Shown one piece after another: positions 17,833-27,728 of a stretch of DNA of 64,000 bases. The stretch's first letter is position 1; each line of letters starts with the position of its first letter. A program made the translations under genes and the position numbers. Source of the DNA: Cytophagales bacterium (lineage in GTDB: Bacteria; Bacteroidota; Bacteroidia; Cytophagales; Cyclobacteriaceae); NCBI GenBank assembly GCA_033344775.1, contig JAWPMT010000005.1, positions 851,501 through 915,500 of the forward strand, read 5' to 3'. Below the pieces are notes generated by a model. The model saw nothing but the letters and a program-made list of their open reading frames with translations. It had not been told where the DNA came from and did no database searches.

Positions 17833-17909
17833 TTAAACCTTCGTTTAAAGTTTTTAACTTTTCGTTAACCAATTTAATCTTTCTTTAAATCACCTTAACC
17901 ATGCCTTAA
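17833..17909. promoter_or_regulatory. Helically phased TTAA array, probable OmpR-type regulator site
   Basis: Eight TTAA tetramers occur in 77 bp. The AA steps sit at 17835, 17847, 17856, 17867, 17876, 17887, 17897 and 17908, that is at intervals of 12, 9, 11, 9, 11, 10 and 11 bp. Several are extended to CGTTTAA, CGTTAAC or CTTAACC. Such spacing puts every motif on the same helix face, as for OmpR/PhoB-family dimers binding direct repeats. The array overlaps the expected -33 region of the permease promoter (a -7-like GTCTTTTG is at 17917-17924). Confidence 0.6.
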
Positions 17910-17958
17910 GCAAAACGTCTTTTGCAACCGACTAAGCTTGTGAAAAAAGAACATCGCA

Positions 17959-20328
17959 ATGCTCAGCAATTTTTTAAAGCACTTCACCCGTAGCCTTCGC
18001 AACTTCTGGTTCCTTAACAGCATTAACCTACTTGGCCTTTCACTAGCTGGAACTGCTGCGATCCTGGTATTTCTATATGTAGATCACGAAACCAGCTTCG
18101 ATCAGTTTCATGAAGCTAGTAAAAACATCGTCAGACTGGAGGCAAAAACCAATTCCGATGAATGGTTTTCCAATCTCGGGGTGGAACATGCCAGGGCCTT
18201 AAAAAATGGCACCTATCCTGAGTTGGAACGATTGACTGTCCTTAACCGAAGGTCCCGAGCATTCGTGGAAACCAACAATCAGCGTTTTGCTGAGGAAAAC
18301 ATCTATCAAACCTCAGTAGGATCTGCTTTCTTCGAAATGTTCGATTTTCCATTTGTAGAAGGAAGTCCCGAACAAGCACTCAAAGACCCGAAGCAGATCG
18401 TCCTTACCGAATCTACTGCCAGGAAGTACTTTGGTAATGCTCCTGCATTGGGCCAGATAGTCATCTATGATTCTACAAGCTACTCCATCGCCGGAGTGAT
18501 TGCCGACCTGCCCACCCACACCCATTTCGAATTTGACTTGGTAGTTAATAGCGGCAGTTTTAATGGTACCGATCACTTTCATGGGAATGCCTACCTGAAA
18601 CTCTATCCGGATGTTAATCGAAAAGTGCTTGAACAAAAAATCCTTGAGCTGGATGTGGCATACAATGAGTACCATGATCTACAAGGCGTTCGATTGATGA
18701 ACATAGGTGACATCCATCTGAAGTCCGACGTATCTTTTGGCGCATCGGGAAAAGGTGATTTGGTTCAGATCAGAATCTTTCAGGTATTGGCCATTCTCAT
18801 TCTGGCCGTAGCAGCCATCAACTACGTTAACCTGAGTTTTGCCATATTTCTGAATAAGGGTAAAGAACTGGGCATGCGCAAAATTCTGGGTGAAACACGA
18901 ATGGAAATCATCATTCATCTTAGTTTACAAGCGGTAACAACGGCGCTATTGGCTCTTCCCTTCATTGCCTTGGGGTTGTACTTTTCCTTACCCTCATTTG
19001 AAGCATTGATGGGCATTAAAATCACGGCTTTACTGTTCGAACACCCTGCTTATATCTTTCTTGGCATTGGGCTTCTGGTATTGATCGGATTGCTCACGGT
19101 AATCTATCCACTAGCGGCCATCGGACAGATCTCTATTGGTGAAATGCTAAAATCCAAGCAACTCCTCAATGGCCATGGTGGTGTACGATACCGGAATCTC
19201 CTGATGTTCATTCAGTTTGTATTCCTGTTTGCTTTAGGCATCTCTGCCTGGTTCATGAATCGTCAGATTTCGTATCTGGATGAAAAGGACAAGGGGTTTG
19301 ATGCCAGTCAGGTATTGAAAGTGCAGAATGCATATGATATTGGTAGTTATGAAGATTATCAGTTATTTAAAAACAGACTACTCTCCTATCCTCAGATACA
19401 GGGAGTGGCTTTTGGTCCCATGATGGGAGATGGCATGTCTCCGTTGAGTTATCAAACAGAGGGAAGCGAAGAAATCTATGAAAACCTGCTGTCTTATGGT
19501 GTAGATACGGACTACTTTGAAGTCATGGGCATTCCCATCCTGGAAGGTGATTTCAAAACGGTATTGGCAGGAGCGGACAATGGACAGATTGTATCGCTTG
19601 TCAATCAAAGTTTCATCAATCGATTTAACTGGAAGTCCGATCCGATTGGCAAAAAGATCACCTTGCGTCCCGGAACAGAAAATGAACTACACCGCAAAGT
19701 ATCCGCAGTTTTCCAGGACTTTCACTTCTTTTCTTTCAAGGAAAAAATAGCTCCACAGATCATCTCCTTAAGACCCGACCCACAATTCGTCAACACCAAT
19801 ATACTGGTGAAGGTGGCCACGCCTGATTTCATCGGAGTGAGCAAAATGATTGAATTTGAATGGAACAAAATACAGCCGGGTTTACCCCTGGACCTTATCA
19901 CGATGGAATCTGCTGTAAGAAAAATGTACACCAAGGAGCGACAAACCGCCACGGTGGGCATTAATCTTTCTTTTCTGGCCATTGGCCTTTCGATCATGGG
20001 GGTATTGGGATTCATGGTTTACCTGATCAGCATCAAATCGAAGGAGATCGTGATCCGAAAAGTGTTGGGGGCCTCCATTGCACAGATCATAAAACTTTTG
20101 AATCAACAACTGTTTCTGGCGGTACTTGCTGCTGGTGTAGTTGGAAGTCTGACCAGTTACTGGTTGCTCTCACGCTGGCTAGAAGCCTATGCCTATCGAA
20201 TTACGCTGAACCCTGTGGCATTCTTGCTGTCTATCATGGCTTCGTACCTGACAATCATGGCCATCACCGCCTATCAGACCATTCGTTCTACGCGAGTTAA
20301 TCCGGCGGTTGTATTGAAGGAAGAATGA
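17959..20328 (+). CDS. FtsX/MacB-family ABC transporter permease
   Basis: A 789-residue membrane protein with the two-half MacB layout. The N-terminal helix (NLLGLSLAGTAAILVFLYV) is followed by an extracytoplasmic domain (TSFDQFHEASKNIVRLEA), then a three-helix block with KELGMRKILGETR, a second such domain, and a final block with KEIVIRKVLGAS. Unlike the permease at 1858-4494 it lacks the soluble prefix domain. It diverges from the OmpR-type two-component operon across the TTAA array, so regulation by that system is likely. No ATPase gene is adjacent. Substrate unknown. Confidence 0.88.
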   Translation: MLSNFLKHFTRSLRNFWFLNSINLLGLSLAGTAAILVFLYVDHETSFDQFHEASKNIVRLEAKTNSDEWFSNLGVEHARALKNGTYPELERLTVLNRRSRAFVETNNQRFAEENIYQTSVGSAFFEMFDFPFVEGSPEQALKDPKQIVLTESTARKYFGNAPALGQIVIYDSTSYSIAGVIADLPTHTHFEFDLVVNSGSFNGTDHFHGNAYLKLYPDVNRKVLEQKILELDVAYNEYHDLQGVRLMNIGDIHLKSDVSFGASGKGDLVQIRIFQVLAILILAVAAINYVNLSFAIFLNKGKELGMRKILGETRMEIIIHLSLQAVTTALLALPFIALGLYFSLPSFEALMGIKITALLFEHPAYIFLGIGLLVLIGLLTVIYPLAAIGQISIGEMLKSKQLLNGHGGVRYRNLLMFIQFVFLFALGISAWFMNRQISYLDEKDKGFDASQVLKVQNAYDIGSYEDYQLFKNRLLSYPQIQGVAFGPMMGDGMSPLSYQTEGSEEIYENLLSYGVDTDYFEVMGIPILEGDFKTVLAGADNGQIVSLVNQSFINRFNWKSDPIGKKITLRPGTENELHRKVSAVFQDFHFFSFKEKIAPQIISLRPDPQFVNTNILVKVATPDFIGVSKMIEFEWNKIQPGLPLDLITMESAVRKMYTKERQTATVGINLSFLAIGLSIMGVLGFMVYLISIKSKEIVIRKVLGASIAQIIKLLNQQLFLAVLAAGVVGSLTSYWLLSRWLEAYAYRITLNPVAFLLSIMASYLTIMAITAYQTIRSTRVNPAVVLKEE

Positions 20329-20445
20329 AGTTTGTAAATGGTCTTTTCGCCTGTATTAAGCATGTTGAATTGAAAATAATATCCACCAGTTTTCGATTGC
20401 AAAGGAAATTACCTTTATTGGCTTGAAATTAATTCAACCTAATTG

Positions 20446-21549
20446 ATGAGTAGATCAACCTTTATCACAGCCCTAGTACTTGTAGGAATGATGCTGTCCT
20501 GTACCAGTCAAACAGAAGAAGCCAAAACACCTCCGGCCGATGAGATCAAATTGAGTTTTGCCTTCATCGGTTGTAACCGCATTTCCTACACGGATAGAAA
20601 AGAGTCCAATGCATCAAAAGCCAATGTGCCAGCTGTCCGAAGAATATTCAAGGAGCTCACGGGTATGGAACGCAGACCTGAGTTGCTGTTCTTTCTTGGT
20701 GATATGGTCCTCGGAGAGCAGGATACTTCAGCTTTGAGCACACAACTTGATGCCTGGGTAAAGCAATACAAAGACCCAGCCTTTAGCGGCATCGCAACTT
20801 CTGGCATTGAACTCGTGGCTGTAACTGGTAATCATGAAATGCTTTTTTATGATGTGACCACCAAGGGGGAATACCCTCTAAAAGGGGCTACAGAAGATTG
20901 GCTTACCTTTATGACTGAATACATGCCATCAGACCGGAACCAAGTGCCATACGATTCACTGCTCAATGGCGCCACCTTTTCCTTTGTTCGAGATAGCATA
21001 GGATTTGTAGTCATGAATACAGACACCTACAATGAACCCAAATCAGGTCAGCAATATGGTGAAGAAGGCCGGGTGCCTTACAAATGGGTGAATGAAGAAG
21101 TATCAAGATTGGGGTCAGATCCTGGAGTCAAACACCTTTTCACAGTAGGTCACCGACCTTATTACGTGGATGGAAAATATGACACGCTACATGGTGGTTT
21201 CCCTGATGGCCCTAAGATTTGGCCAACGATGTTGGTAAATGATGTAGTGGCAATGATCGTCGCACATCAACACAATTATCAACGATGGCAACCAGAAGGT
21301 ACAGGTATCTATGAAGTGATTTCGGGACAAGGTGGCACCTACAGCGGTCCCGATACACCGAAATTCTATGGATATTCAATCATTAATATCTATGAAAGCG
21401 GTCGCATCGAACTGATCACCAAGGGCTGGGACTTACCTAACCCAACCTGGGGTGCTGCTCCTCAAAACCCTACTACCACAAGGGACTCTACGACTTTGAG
21501 TTACAGACCTAATGCCAATCCTTATGATAATGGTACGACTGGAAAGTGA
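20446..21549 (+). CDS. Metallophosphoesterase lipoprotein (calcineurin-like)
   Basis: 367 residues from the ATG at 20446. The signal ends with a lipobox (VGMMLSC), so the protein is probably lipid-anchored in the envelope. The calcineurin-like metal site is visible in order: FIGCNR, FLGDMVLGE, TGNHEM, GHRPYY and AHQHNYQRW. The fold and length fit purple-acid-phosphatase-like secreted phosphoesterases. The substrate cannot be told from sequence. The gene stands alone between a permease and a convergent bestrophin gene. Confidence 0.85.
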   Translation: MSRSTFITALVLVGMMLSCTSQTEEAKTPPADEIKLSFAFIGCNRISYTDRKESNASKANVPAVRRIFKELTGMERRPELLFFLGDMVLGEQDTSALSTQLDAWVKQYKDPAFSGIATSGIELVAVTGNHEMLFYDVTTKGEYPLKGATEDWLTFMTEYMPSDRNQVPYDSLLNGATFSFVRDSIGFVVMNTDTYNEPKSGQQYGEEGRVPYKWVNEEVSRLGSDPGVKHLFTVGHRPYYVDGKYDTLHGGFPDGPKIWPTMLVNDVVAMIVAHQHNYQRWQPEGTGIYEVISGQGGTYSGPDTPKFYGYSIINIYESGRIELITKGWDLPNPTWGAAPQNPTTTRDSTTLSYRPNANPYDNGTTGK

Positions 21550-21577
21550 CACTTCAAGCACCTCAGCACATTCCAAG

Positions 21578-22609
21578 TCACATCAACACTCCTCCCTTCG
21601 CCTTTATCGGTGCAGGGAGTTCTGTTTCACCTAGCATTTCACGCAGGTCAATTTCAATGGTGCGACACAGCGACATCATTGGGATGTCATTGGCCATGCC
21701 CATGAAGGGGTTTTCGGTGTAATCGCCTACTACTTCCATCATGACATAAACCCAACCGATCAATACGGAAATCGGAATGGATAGCCAGCCCCAATCACCC
21801 ATTTTCAAAAGTTCGGGGATCATACTGAAGGGAAACAGTATGATGAATATCGCGACAAAATACCGGCTCATGTTGGCGTATTGTCGAGGCAAAGGAAACT
21901 TCTTGATCCGTTCGTTCTTTCCCTGATATTCGTAAAAGCTGCGAAGTACATTACCCATTTCCATGTGTCGGAAATCATCTATCAGGTTAATTTTTCTTAA
22001 AGCTGCCAGATCACGAGATTGTTCATTGATGATCTGAGTTGCAGTATTCGCATGATTGATCAGCCGGTCATGTTCATCAGGTGGCAAATAGTGCTTTAAT
22101 TCTGTTTGAGTCGTCTCATCACCATATAAGCCAATGCCATATTTTTTCTGACGATTTTCCACAAACTTACCCAGGTACCCACCCTGACTGATGTGTTCCC
22201 ATTCCGTAGGGATCAGAAGCTGACTTCTATGTGCATATAACCACCCGATATGTCGATAGATCAGTCGTTTTTTGATCTTTTGCACCTCATCCGACCTTAG
22301 TTTTTCCTGAGCGAATAAATTAGAAACATAACCATCCACCATCATACCCCACGCACGACTATCGTTCACTATACCACCCCACACTTTTCTTGCTTCCCAC
22401 ATGCGGTCATAAGCCTGGTTGTTTTTAAAACCTACATAAAAAGCTACCGCTGTACCGATCACCGACATGGGCAACCAGGGAATCGCAAAAGTGAGTAGTC
22501 CCAGATGATAAAGCGCAGATATTGACCCCATCATCAATGTCAGCCATATGATGTGATGTCGGGTCCATCTCAGCAGTTTACCTATTCCTACACCTTTGGT
22601 TACGAGCAT
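21578..22609 (-). CDS. Bestrophin-family anion channel
   Basis: A 343-residue inner-membrane protein of the bestrophin/UPF0187 family. Helices 1-2 (IIWLTLMMGSISALYHLGLL, AIPWLPMSVIGTAVAFYVGF) are followed by the family signature NNQAYDRMWEARKVWGGIVNDSR. Further helices lie near residues 230-280, ending in a conserved DYTENPFMGMANDIPM segment before a basic/acidic tail. Bacterial members form pentameric ion channels. It is monocistronic. Confidence 0.9.
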   Translation of the reverse strand: MLVTKGVGIGKLLRWTRHHIIWLTLMMGSISALYHLGLLTFAIPWLPMSVIGTAVAFYVGFKNNQAYDRMWEARKVWGGIVNDSRAWGMMVDGYVSNLFAQEKLRSDEVQKIKKRLIYRHIGWLYAHRSQLLIPTEWEHISQGGYLGKFVENRQKKYGIGLYGDETTQTELKHYLPPDEHDRLINHANTATQIINEQSRDLAALRKINLIDDFRHMEMGNVLRSFYEYQGKNERIKKFPLPRQYANMSRYFVAIFIILFPFSMIPELLKMGDWGWLSIPISVLIGWVYVMMEVVGDYTENPFMGMANDIPMMSLCRTIEIDLREMLGETELPAPIKAKGGVLM

Positions 22610-22856
22610 CGTACTATTCTTTGCTCACAAGATAAAATGGTCGCATGGATCTGACAAATGATCCGCTCCAGCTAAACCCTTCTTATTCTATCATGTATAC
22701 CCTGCTGCACCGCGATTTCCTTTTCTTTTGTATCTCGTTCAACTTTCCAGTAGTTATTCTTTAAGTTCTTTCTCAATGTGTTTACACCATTTGGTTACAG
22801 TGTTCAATTGTCCTAACCTTTTAGTTGCAATGGTTCTATCTAAATGCATTACGTCC

Positions 22857-23327
22857 TTAAAATCCAAAACCTATTCCACCAAAGCCACCGCCATTCAGAT
22901 CGGGCGTATGACGGTCTCTGCCACGATTATATAGCTCACTCAATGAAGGATAATCCTCTCTTCCCTGACTTGTCTTCGCTCGTTTCCGTAACCTTTTCTC
23001 AAGTGCTTTCTTTTCGGCACGTCGTTCCATGACCTCCTGGATCAGTTGATCATAGCGCCCATGTCCTTGAGTTTTTAAAATGGCCATAGCAGCATCGCCA
23101 ACGATCTCTACCGGATCTTTGACCAGAACCATCAGCGCATCTTTTACTTTTTCTGACGTGATGAAGGTCCTCAAATGGGAACAAGCCAACAGACGTAAAT
23201 CGAATTGCCCTTCCTGTGTGGCAAAAATCAAATGATCTACTTTTCCCAATTTAGCCCAGCGATCAATGCGGGATCCTGATAATTTGAGCCATCCGGACTT
23301 GTAAAAGAGTTGCTGTATTTGATGCAT
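22857..23327 (-). CDS. Small HEAT-repeat-like protein of unknown function
   Basis: A 156-residue soluble protein. Residues ~25-100 look like two or three alpha-helical pairs of HEAT type (FDLRLLACSHLRTFITSEKVK, VEIVGDAAMAILKTQ). A highly basic helix (EVMERRAEKKALEKRLRKRAK) and a Gly/Phe-rich tail (GGGFGGIGFGF) follow. Not recognised as a named family. About 250 bp of apparently empty sequence separate it from the bestrophin gene. Confidence 0.65.
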   Translation of the reverse strand: MHQIQQLFYKSGWLKLSGSRIDRWAKLGKVDHLIFATQEGQFDLRLLACSHLRTFITSEKVKDALMVLVKDPVEIVGDAAMAILKTQGHGRYDQLIQEVMERRAEKKALEKRLRKRAKTSQGREDYPSLSELYNRGRDRHTPDLNGGGFGGIGFGF

Positions 23328-23361
23328 AAGTAGTCGTTCAGTATTTCAAATATAGCCAACC

Positions 23362-24198
23362 CTAAGCCATCACCGAAACCATACTCAGTACCTTTTCAGC
23401 CAGGCGTTGATCACCTTCGATTGTCACTTGATCCTGAATCTGGCTTGGTCGCAAACTCTTGGTGAACAGCTTCCACGAGATGTCCAAAGGAACATTTACC
23501 GCGGCATCAAACCTATCTGCTTGCTCCACCAATTCCCATTGATCTGCTGCTCTTTTCAACCACCATGTTCCTCCGGCATCAGCATCAACCGTCACTCGAA
23601 TGATCGTTCCATCGCTCGCTGTAACGTCACGAAAAGTATGTGGCAAGGCCAGCATGAATGTGTTGATTACCGGTTGAAAGAATTGCTGACTAAGAATGGT
23701 ACGATCTTCCATGGCATCACGGATCTGCTGCTGATGATGCCATTTCTCGGTGTATTCCCGTGCTACGTGCATCCAGTTATAACTCGTGGCTTCACCAGCC
23801 CATGCCACAGAAAAAGCAGCTTCCTCCCATGGATCAAGAGTCGAGTAGTATTCTGAAACTTGTTCACCAGAAAGTTCGAGTAACATCACAAGCACAGCCG
23901 GACTCAATCTTTTAGTCGCCTTGACCCAGTCAGCATTCAGCTGATTTAGCCATTCAACCAGATCGCGGAAGCCCTTGATCTCAGGCGGGTTTTCCCCGAA
24001 ATAGTAATCGCGTTGCATCGATAAGGCCCTTAAATTTCCATCCAGTAAATGCGTGGCAACATCTTTTACTTTCCAGTGTTTTGCTACTGTCTGCTTATTC
24101 CAATCAGTAGGTTCCAGTTGTTTTAGAAAATCGATTAATAGATGATCCAGCGGCTTGAATAAGGGCCTGGCATCAACTGGAATCTCCGACTTACTCAT
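23362..24198 (-). CDS. Maleylpyruvate isomerase-like (MDMPI_N/DinB-fold) protein
   Basis: A 278-residue soluble protein. The N-terminal four-helix domain has WKVKDVATHLLDGNLRAL and later WMHVAREYTEKWHHQQQIRDAM, giving the His residues of the DinB/MDMPI metal site. The C-terminal ~100 residues resemble the sterol-carrier-like second domain of the same family. Named members use mycothiol, which Bacteroidota are not known to make, so the substrate or thiol must differ. It overlaps the M81 peptidase gene by 8 bp and follows it in one operon. Confidence 0.75.
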   Translation of the reverse strand: MSKSEIPVDARPLFKPLDHLLIDFLKQLEPTDWNKQTVAKHWKVKDVATHLLDGNLRALSMQRDYYFGENPPEIKGFRDLVEWLNQLNADWVKATKRLSPAVLVMLLELSGEQVSEYYSTLDPWEEAAFSVAWAGEATSYNWMHVAREYTEKWHHQQQIRDAMEDRTILSQQFFQPVINTFMLALPHTFRDVTASDGTIIRVTVDADAGGTWWLKRAADQWELVEQADRFDAAVNVPLDISWKLFTKSLRPSQIQDQVTIEGDQRLAEKVLSMVSVMA

Positions 24199-25753
24199 CA
24201 GACAATGGAATAAGCCTTGCGCTTAGATCAGGGTCCTGCATATCCGGATCTAATGGATAGATCGGTCGATTGATGCGTTTATAATCCAATCGTTTCAGAT
24301 CCTGGTCCACCCCACCTGGGGTTAATGCCATGACCCAATCCGCCCGGATATCATAGAGTTCGGGAACCAGGTATCCAATTTTCACAATGACAATGTCCGT
24401 TTCCAACGGATTGAGTGTCAACCTCGTAAAATCCTGAATCTTATGGTAAGGCTTGCGCTTTTGGGTGACGATGACACTGATGGTGCCGACCTGAACTACA
24501 ACTTCCGTCTCTGCGTGAATATCACCTGGCTCAATCGCTTTTACCACCCCTTTGAGCCGCACTGGAGGAGCAAACCTGTCATCAATTTCAGCGCCAACCA
24601 CTTCATCGACTTCTCCACCAACTCCGACGGCTACCGCTTTTTCCACCAATTTGGGGCCAGGGATGGAAGCATAGATGACGGATGGTCCGTTTTCCTCAAA
24701 AAATTCTGGTCGTTCGAGCAATTGTTGCAGCGTCCAGGAAACATCGCCAGCGCCACCAGCCGTCGGGTTATCGCCCATATCACTGATCAGATAGGGAACT
24801 TTATCACTAGCAATGGCCATATCAAGACTCGCTTCCAGTGTGGCAGTAGGGGCTACAAATTCAAACCGCTCCCGTTCCTCCCAGAATGATTTGGCCAGGG
24901 CTTCTGCAGATTCTTTTACAGATTGTTCGTCATCGCCAACTGCCATCACTACCGCATGATTTCGTGGTTCATCAGCCCAGGCGTAGCCTACCCATATCGC
25001 AGCGTCGATCACACCTTCTATTCGTGTGAGTGGGTCTACTTTGGCATAAAGACTTTTACCTGGATCGATTCTCGTGCTTGTTTTCTCTCCCGGCAACAAA
25101 ATTGGTACACGGATCCAGGCTTTGTATTTTGGTTTTCCCTTGCCACTTTCTAATCGATCGAGCAGGTTTACCAACGCCCTCTTTTTTGATTCAATTGCAT
25201 CCTCGTGTGGTGCCATTCTGTAGCAGGTGATCAAGTCTGATTGCCTGGCCAGTTTCTGAGATACATTTCCATGTAAATCCATGGAAGTGGAAATCAACGT
25301 ATTCGGGCCCACTACCTGGCGGATCCTGGAGATCATATTTCCTTCAGGATCATCCATTCCTTCGACGCTCATGGCGCCATGGATATCAAAAAACAAACCA
25401 TCATAAGGCAAATTTTCCTGTAACATGGTCAGTGTTTTTTCCATCAAGGACTCATATGTTTCTCTGGAAACAATACCCCCAGGTAAGGCATGCCCCCGAA
25501 GGGTCGGGAACCACATGGCGCGTGATCGATTAACCGAGTCCTGATCCAGAAAAGGGTAATAGGTAAACACTTCTTCACCAATCCTGGAATGGAAGGCATC
25601 TTCATAGGTAACAGCAGGAGAAAAAGTACTGGATTCAATCGCAAGGCCAGCGATGGCTACTCTGGGCAAAGACTTTTGGATTTCTTCTTCCTGGCCTTGC
25701 GAACCGCAGGCAAGAAGTGCCACACTAACCAATAGGAATAAACAGAGACGCAT
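24191..25753 (-). CDS. M81-family metallopeptidase (MlrC/microcystinase C type) lipoprotein
   Basis: About 520 residues from the ATG at 25753, chosen because it gives a clean lipoprotein signal (MRLCLFLLVSVALLAC). The M81 pattern is present: GLAIESSTFSP, FFDIHGAMSVEGMDDPEG, STSMDLHGNVS, CYRMAPHEDA and ISDMGDNPTAGGAGD, which supply the zinc ligands. MlrC-like enzymes cleave small peptides, and M81 members are also found with amidohydrolase-type roles. Here it is envelope-anchored, which is less usual. It forms an operon with the MDMPI-like protein. Confidence 0.88.
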   Translation of the reverse strand: MRLCLFLLVSVALLACGSQGQEEEIQKSLPRVAIAGLAIESSTFSPAVTYEDAFHSRIGEEVFTYYPFLDQDSVNRSRAMWFPTLRGHALPGGIVSRETYESLMEKTLTMLQENLPYDGLFFDIHGAMSVEGMDDPEGNMISRIRQVVGPNTLISTSMDLHGNVSQKLARQSDLITCYRMAPHEDAIESKKRALVNLLDRLESGKGKPKYKAWIRVPILLPGEKTSTRIDPGKSLYAKVDPLTRIEGVIDAAIWVGYAWADEPRNHAVVMAVGDDEQSVKESAEALAKSFWEERERFEFVAPTATLEASLDMAIASDKVPYLISDMGDNPTAGGAGDVSWTLQQLLERPEFFEENGPSVIYASIPGPKLVEKAVAVGVGGEVDEVVGAEIDDRFAPPVRLKGVVKAIEPGDIHAETEVVVQVGTISVIVTQKRKPYHKIQDFTRLTLNPLETDIVIVKIGYLVPELYDIRADWVMALTPGGVDQDLKRLDYKRINRPIYPLDPDMQDPDLSARLIPLSDE

Positions 25754-25908
25754 GAACCAATTAGGATGTAAAGCTCTGAAATTAAACAATTCGTAGCAGG
25801 AGAAAGCAAAGGAATGTATAAACCTGTACGAATAGTGCTGTAAGTGGCTTTAATGGAATCAACAAAACATCAGCTAAACTCCTATAAATCCGTATCTTAG
25901 AAAAGTCG

Positions 25909-26322
25909 ATGAGGACAAGCAGCACTTATAAAAAGAGAAGCAGGCCAATCAACCGAACTGGAAGCCCATTCGGTAATGGAAGAGGAATAGCGGGTCCGAA
26001 AGCGCTGCATTTATTTCGGTTGGAAGATCAAGTCAATCAAAGTGATCGGGTGCGGCATGGCAAGCTGTTGCAGCAAAAAGCCTATCTGTTCACCACACAA
26101 CTCAAGAAAAACGGGCAAGACGAGTCTCCCAATCATCAAGTTGGAAAATACATCCCTTCCAAAGGAGCAGAGATCCACGTATACGAATCCCCGCATGGCA
26201 ATAAGAAAATCAAAGGACAATTGTCGGTCGGTCAAACCACATACCTCATCAATAGCCACCACAAGGCCCTAAAAGCCCTCGAATTGCTTCGGCAACATCG
26301 AGAAGCCAAAGGATTCAGTTAG
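25909..26322 (+). CDS. Hypothetical basic protein
   Basis: A 137-residue, Lys/Arg/His-rich soluble protein. The second half (KGAEIHVYESPHGNKKIKGQL, SVGQTTYLINSHHKALKALELLRQ) looks folded; the first ~30 residues are basic and probably disordered. Not recognised. A 46-codon frame starts directly after its stop codon, so the two would be read from the same message. Confidence 0.5.
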   Translation: MRTSSTYKKRSRPINRTGSPFGNGRGIAGPKALHLFRLEDQVNQSDRVRHGKLLQQKAYLFTTQLKKNGQDESPNHQVGKYIPSKGAEIHVYESPHGNKKIKGQLSVGQTTYLINSHHKALKALELLRQHREAKGFS

Positions 26323-26463
26323 ATGGAGTCCATGCTGATCTGTTGGATCGAAGCGTTGAACCCCTCGAATGAAACTGCTCCTGAAGAAAGTCCTGTCAAA
26401 AAGAAACACGGAGATGGAGATGGTGAACCAGGTGTGAATCCATCAAATACTCCTTCAGCTTAA
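26323..26463 (+). CDS. Small hypothetical protein, 46 residues
   Basis: The ATG at 26323 abuts the TAG of the preceding gene. The product starts MESMLICWIEALNPSNE and ends with a low-complexity KKKHGDGDGEPGVNPSNTPSA tail. The contiguity of stop and start suggests cotranslation with the upstream frame, but the composition is weak evidence of a gene. It converges on mtnA with a 11-bp gap. Confidence 0.3.
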   Translation: MESMLICWIEALNPSNETAPEESPVKKKHGDGDGEPGVNPSNTPSA

Positions 26464-26474
26464 AATCAATAAAG

Positions 26475-27578
26475 CTATTGTCGCTCAGGAAAGAGCCGAA
26501 GAATGTCTGCTTCGTTGGCTGCACAAATCCCTCTTTCGGTAATCAATCCCGTGATCAGCCGCGCGGGAGTTACATCAAAACCATAATTGATCGCAGGACT
26601 ATCCGGAGGGGTCAACAACACCTCTTTGATATCACCTTCGTGTAATCCCCAGATGGATTTTACTTCCGAAGCACCACGCTCTTCTATGGGTATTTCCTTA
26701 ACACCATCCCGAATGTTCCAGTCAAAGGAAGAAGAAGGTAATGCCACGTAAAAGGGAACCCCATTGTCATGGGCTGCCAGTGCTTTCAAATACGTTCCAA
26801 TTTTATTGGCCACGTCGCCTGTTCGGGTGGTACGATCTGTGCCTGTGATCGCCAGGTCCACCTGGCCATGTTGCATCAAATGCCCTCCGGTATTGTCCGC
26901 AATCACCGTATGAGGAACACCATGTTGACCGAGTTCCCAGGCCGTAAGTCGCGCTCCTTGATTTCTCGGACGTGTTTCATCTACCCACACGTGGATATCA
27001 TACCCCTGATCAAATGCTTCATAAATTGGCGCCGTAGCACTACCATGATCCACAAACGCAAGCCAACCCGCATTGCAGTGGGTAAGAATATTGATGGTGC
27101 CTTTCTTCTTTTCGGCAACTTTCTGGATTAACGACAAACCATGCTCTCCCAATCGCTTGCAAAAGCTTGCATCTTCATCCGCAATTTGATTGGCTATTTC
27201 GCGAGTATATACAACCTTCTCCTCGACTTTATCAGTACTATCAATGGCTTTCAATTGTCGATCAACTGCCCACTCCAAATTGACAGCTGTGGGGCGTGTG
27301 GCCTTTAACTGTTGCGCTAACTGTTGGATAGATAGGTCGAAATTATCCGAGAGCGAAGCCTCCTTAGCTGCCAGGTACATGCCGTATCCGGCAGCAGCCC
27401 CAATCAGGCCTGCTCCTCTCACATGCATGTCTTTGATGGCCGTACACATCTGTGCAACCGTTGTAATATCTTCCACTACAAATTGATGTGGAAGAGTCCG
27501 TTGATCAATGATCTGTACAATTTCAGGTTGATCCTGTTTCAACCAGATGGTTCGAAAATGCTGCTCCTTAACGTTCAT
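26475..27578 (-). CDS. mtnA: S-methyl-5-thioribose-1-phosphate isomerase
   Basis: About 367 residues from the ATG at 27578 (MNVKEQHFRTIWL); ATG 27623 is an alternative. The enzyme isomerises methylthioribose-1-phosphate to methylthioribulose-1-phosphate in methionine salvage. Family motifs are complete: VRGAGLIGAAAGYG, TRPTAVNLEWAVDR, ILTHCNAGWLA with the catalytic Cys, ETRPRNQGARLTAWEL, TGTDR with the catalytic Asp, and VALPSSSFDWNI. No other methionine-salvage gene lies in the window. It diverges from the TerD-family gene. Confidence 0.95.
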   Translation of the reverse strand: MNVKEQHFRTIWLKQDQPEIVQIIDQRTLPHQFVVEDITTVAQMCTAIKDMHVRGAGLIGAAAGYGMYLAAKEASLSDNFDLSIQQLAQQLKATRPTAVNLEWAVDRQLKAIDSTDKVEEKVVYTREIANQIADEDASFCKRLGEHGLSLIQKVAEKKKGTINILTHCNAGWLAFVDHGSATAPIYEAFDQGYDIHVWVDETRPRNQGARLTAWELGQHGVPHTVIADNTGGHLMQHGQVDLAITGTDRTTRTGDVANKIGTYLKALAAHDNGVPFYVALPSSSFDWNIRDGVKEIPIEERGASEVKSIWGLHEGDIKEVLLTPPDSPAINYGFDVTPARLITGLITERGICAANEADILRLFPERQ

Positions 27579-27728
27579 TATCTGCAATTTATCGAATGGT
27601 TGTTTCAAATCGTCGACTTTCATGCGGCAATCCCGTAAAAGATGGTGAGATTGAATAATCCAAATCAGCCTGTTAGACAACACTCAACCCCAGCTATCGA
27701 CCTTTGATGATTTAATGCTGGATCTAAC

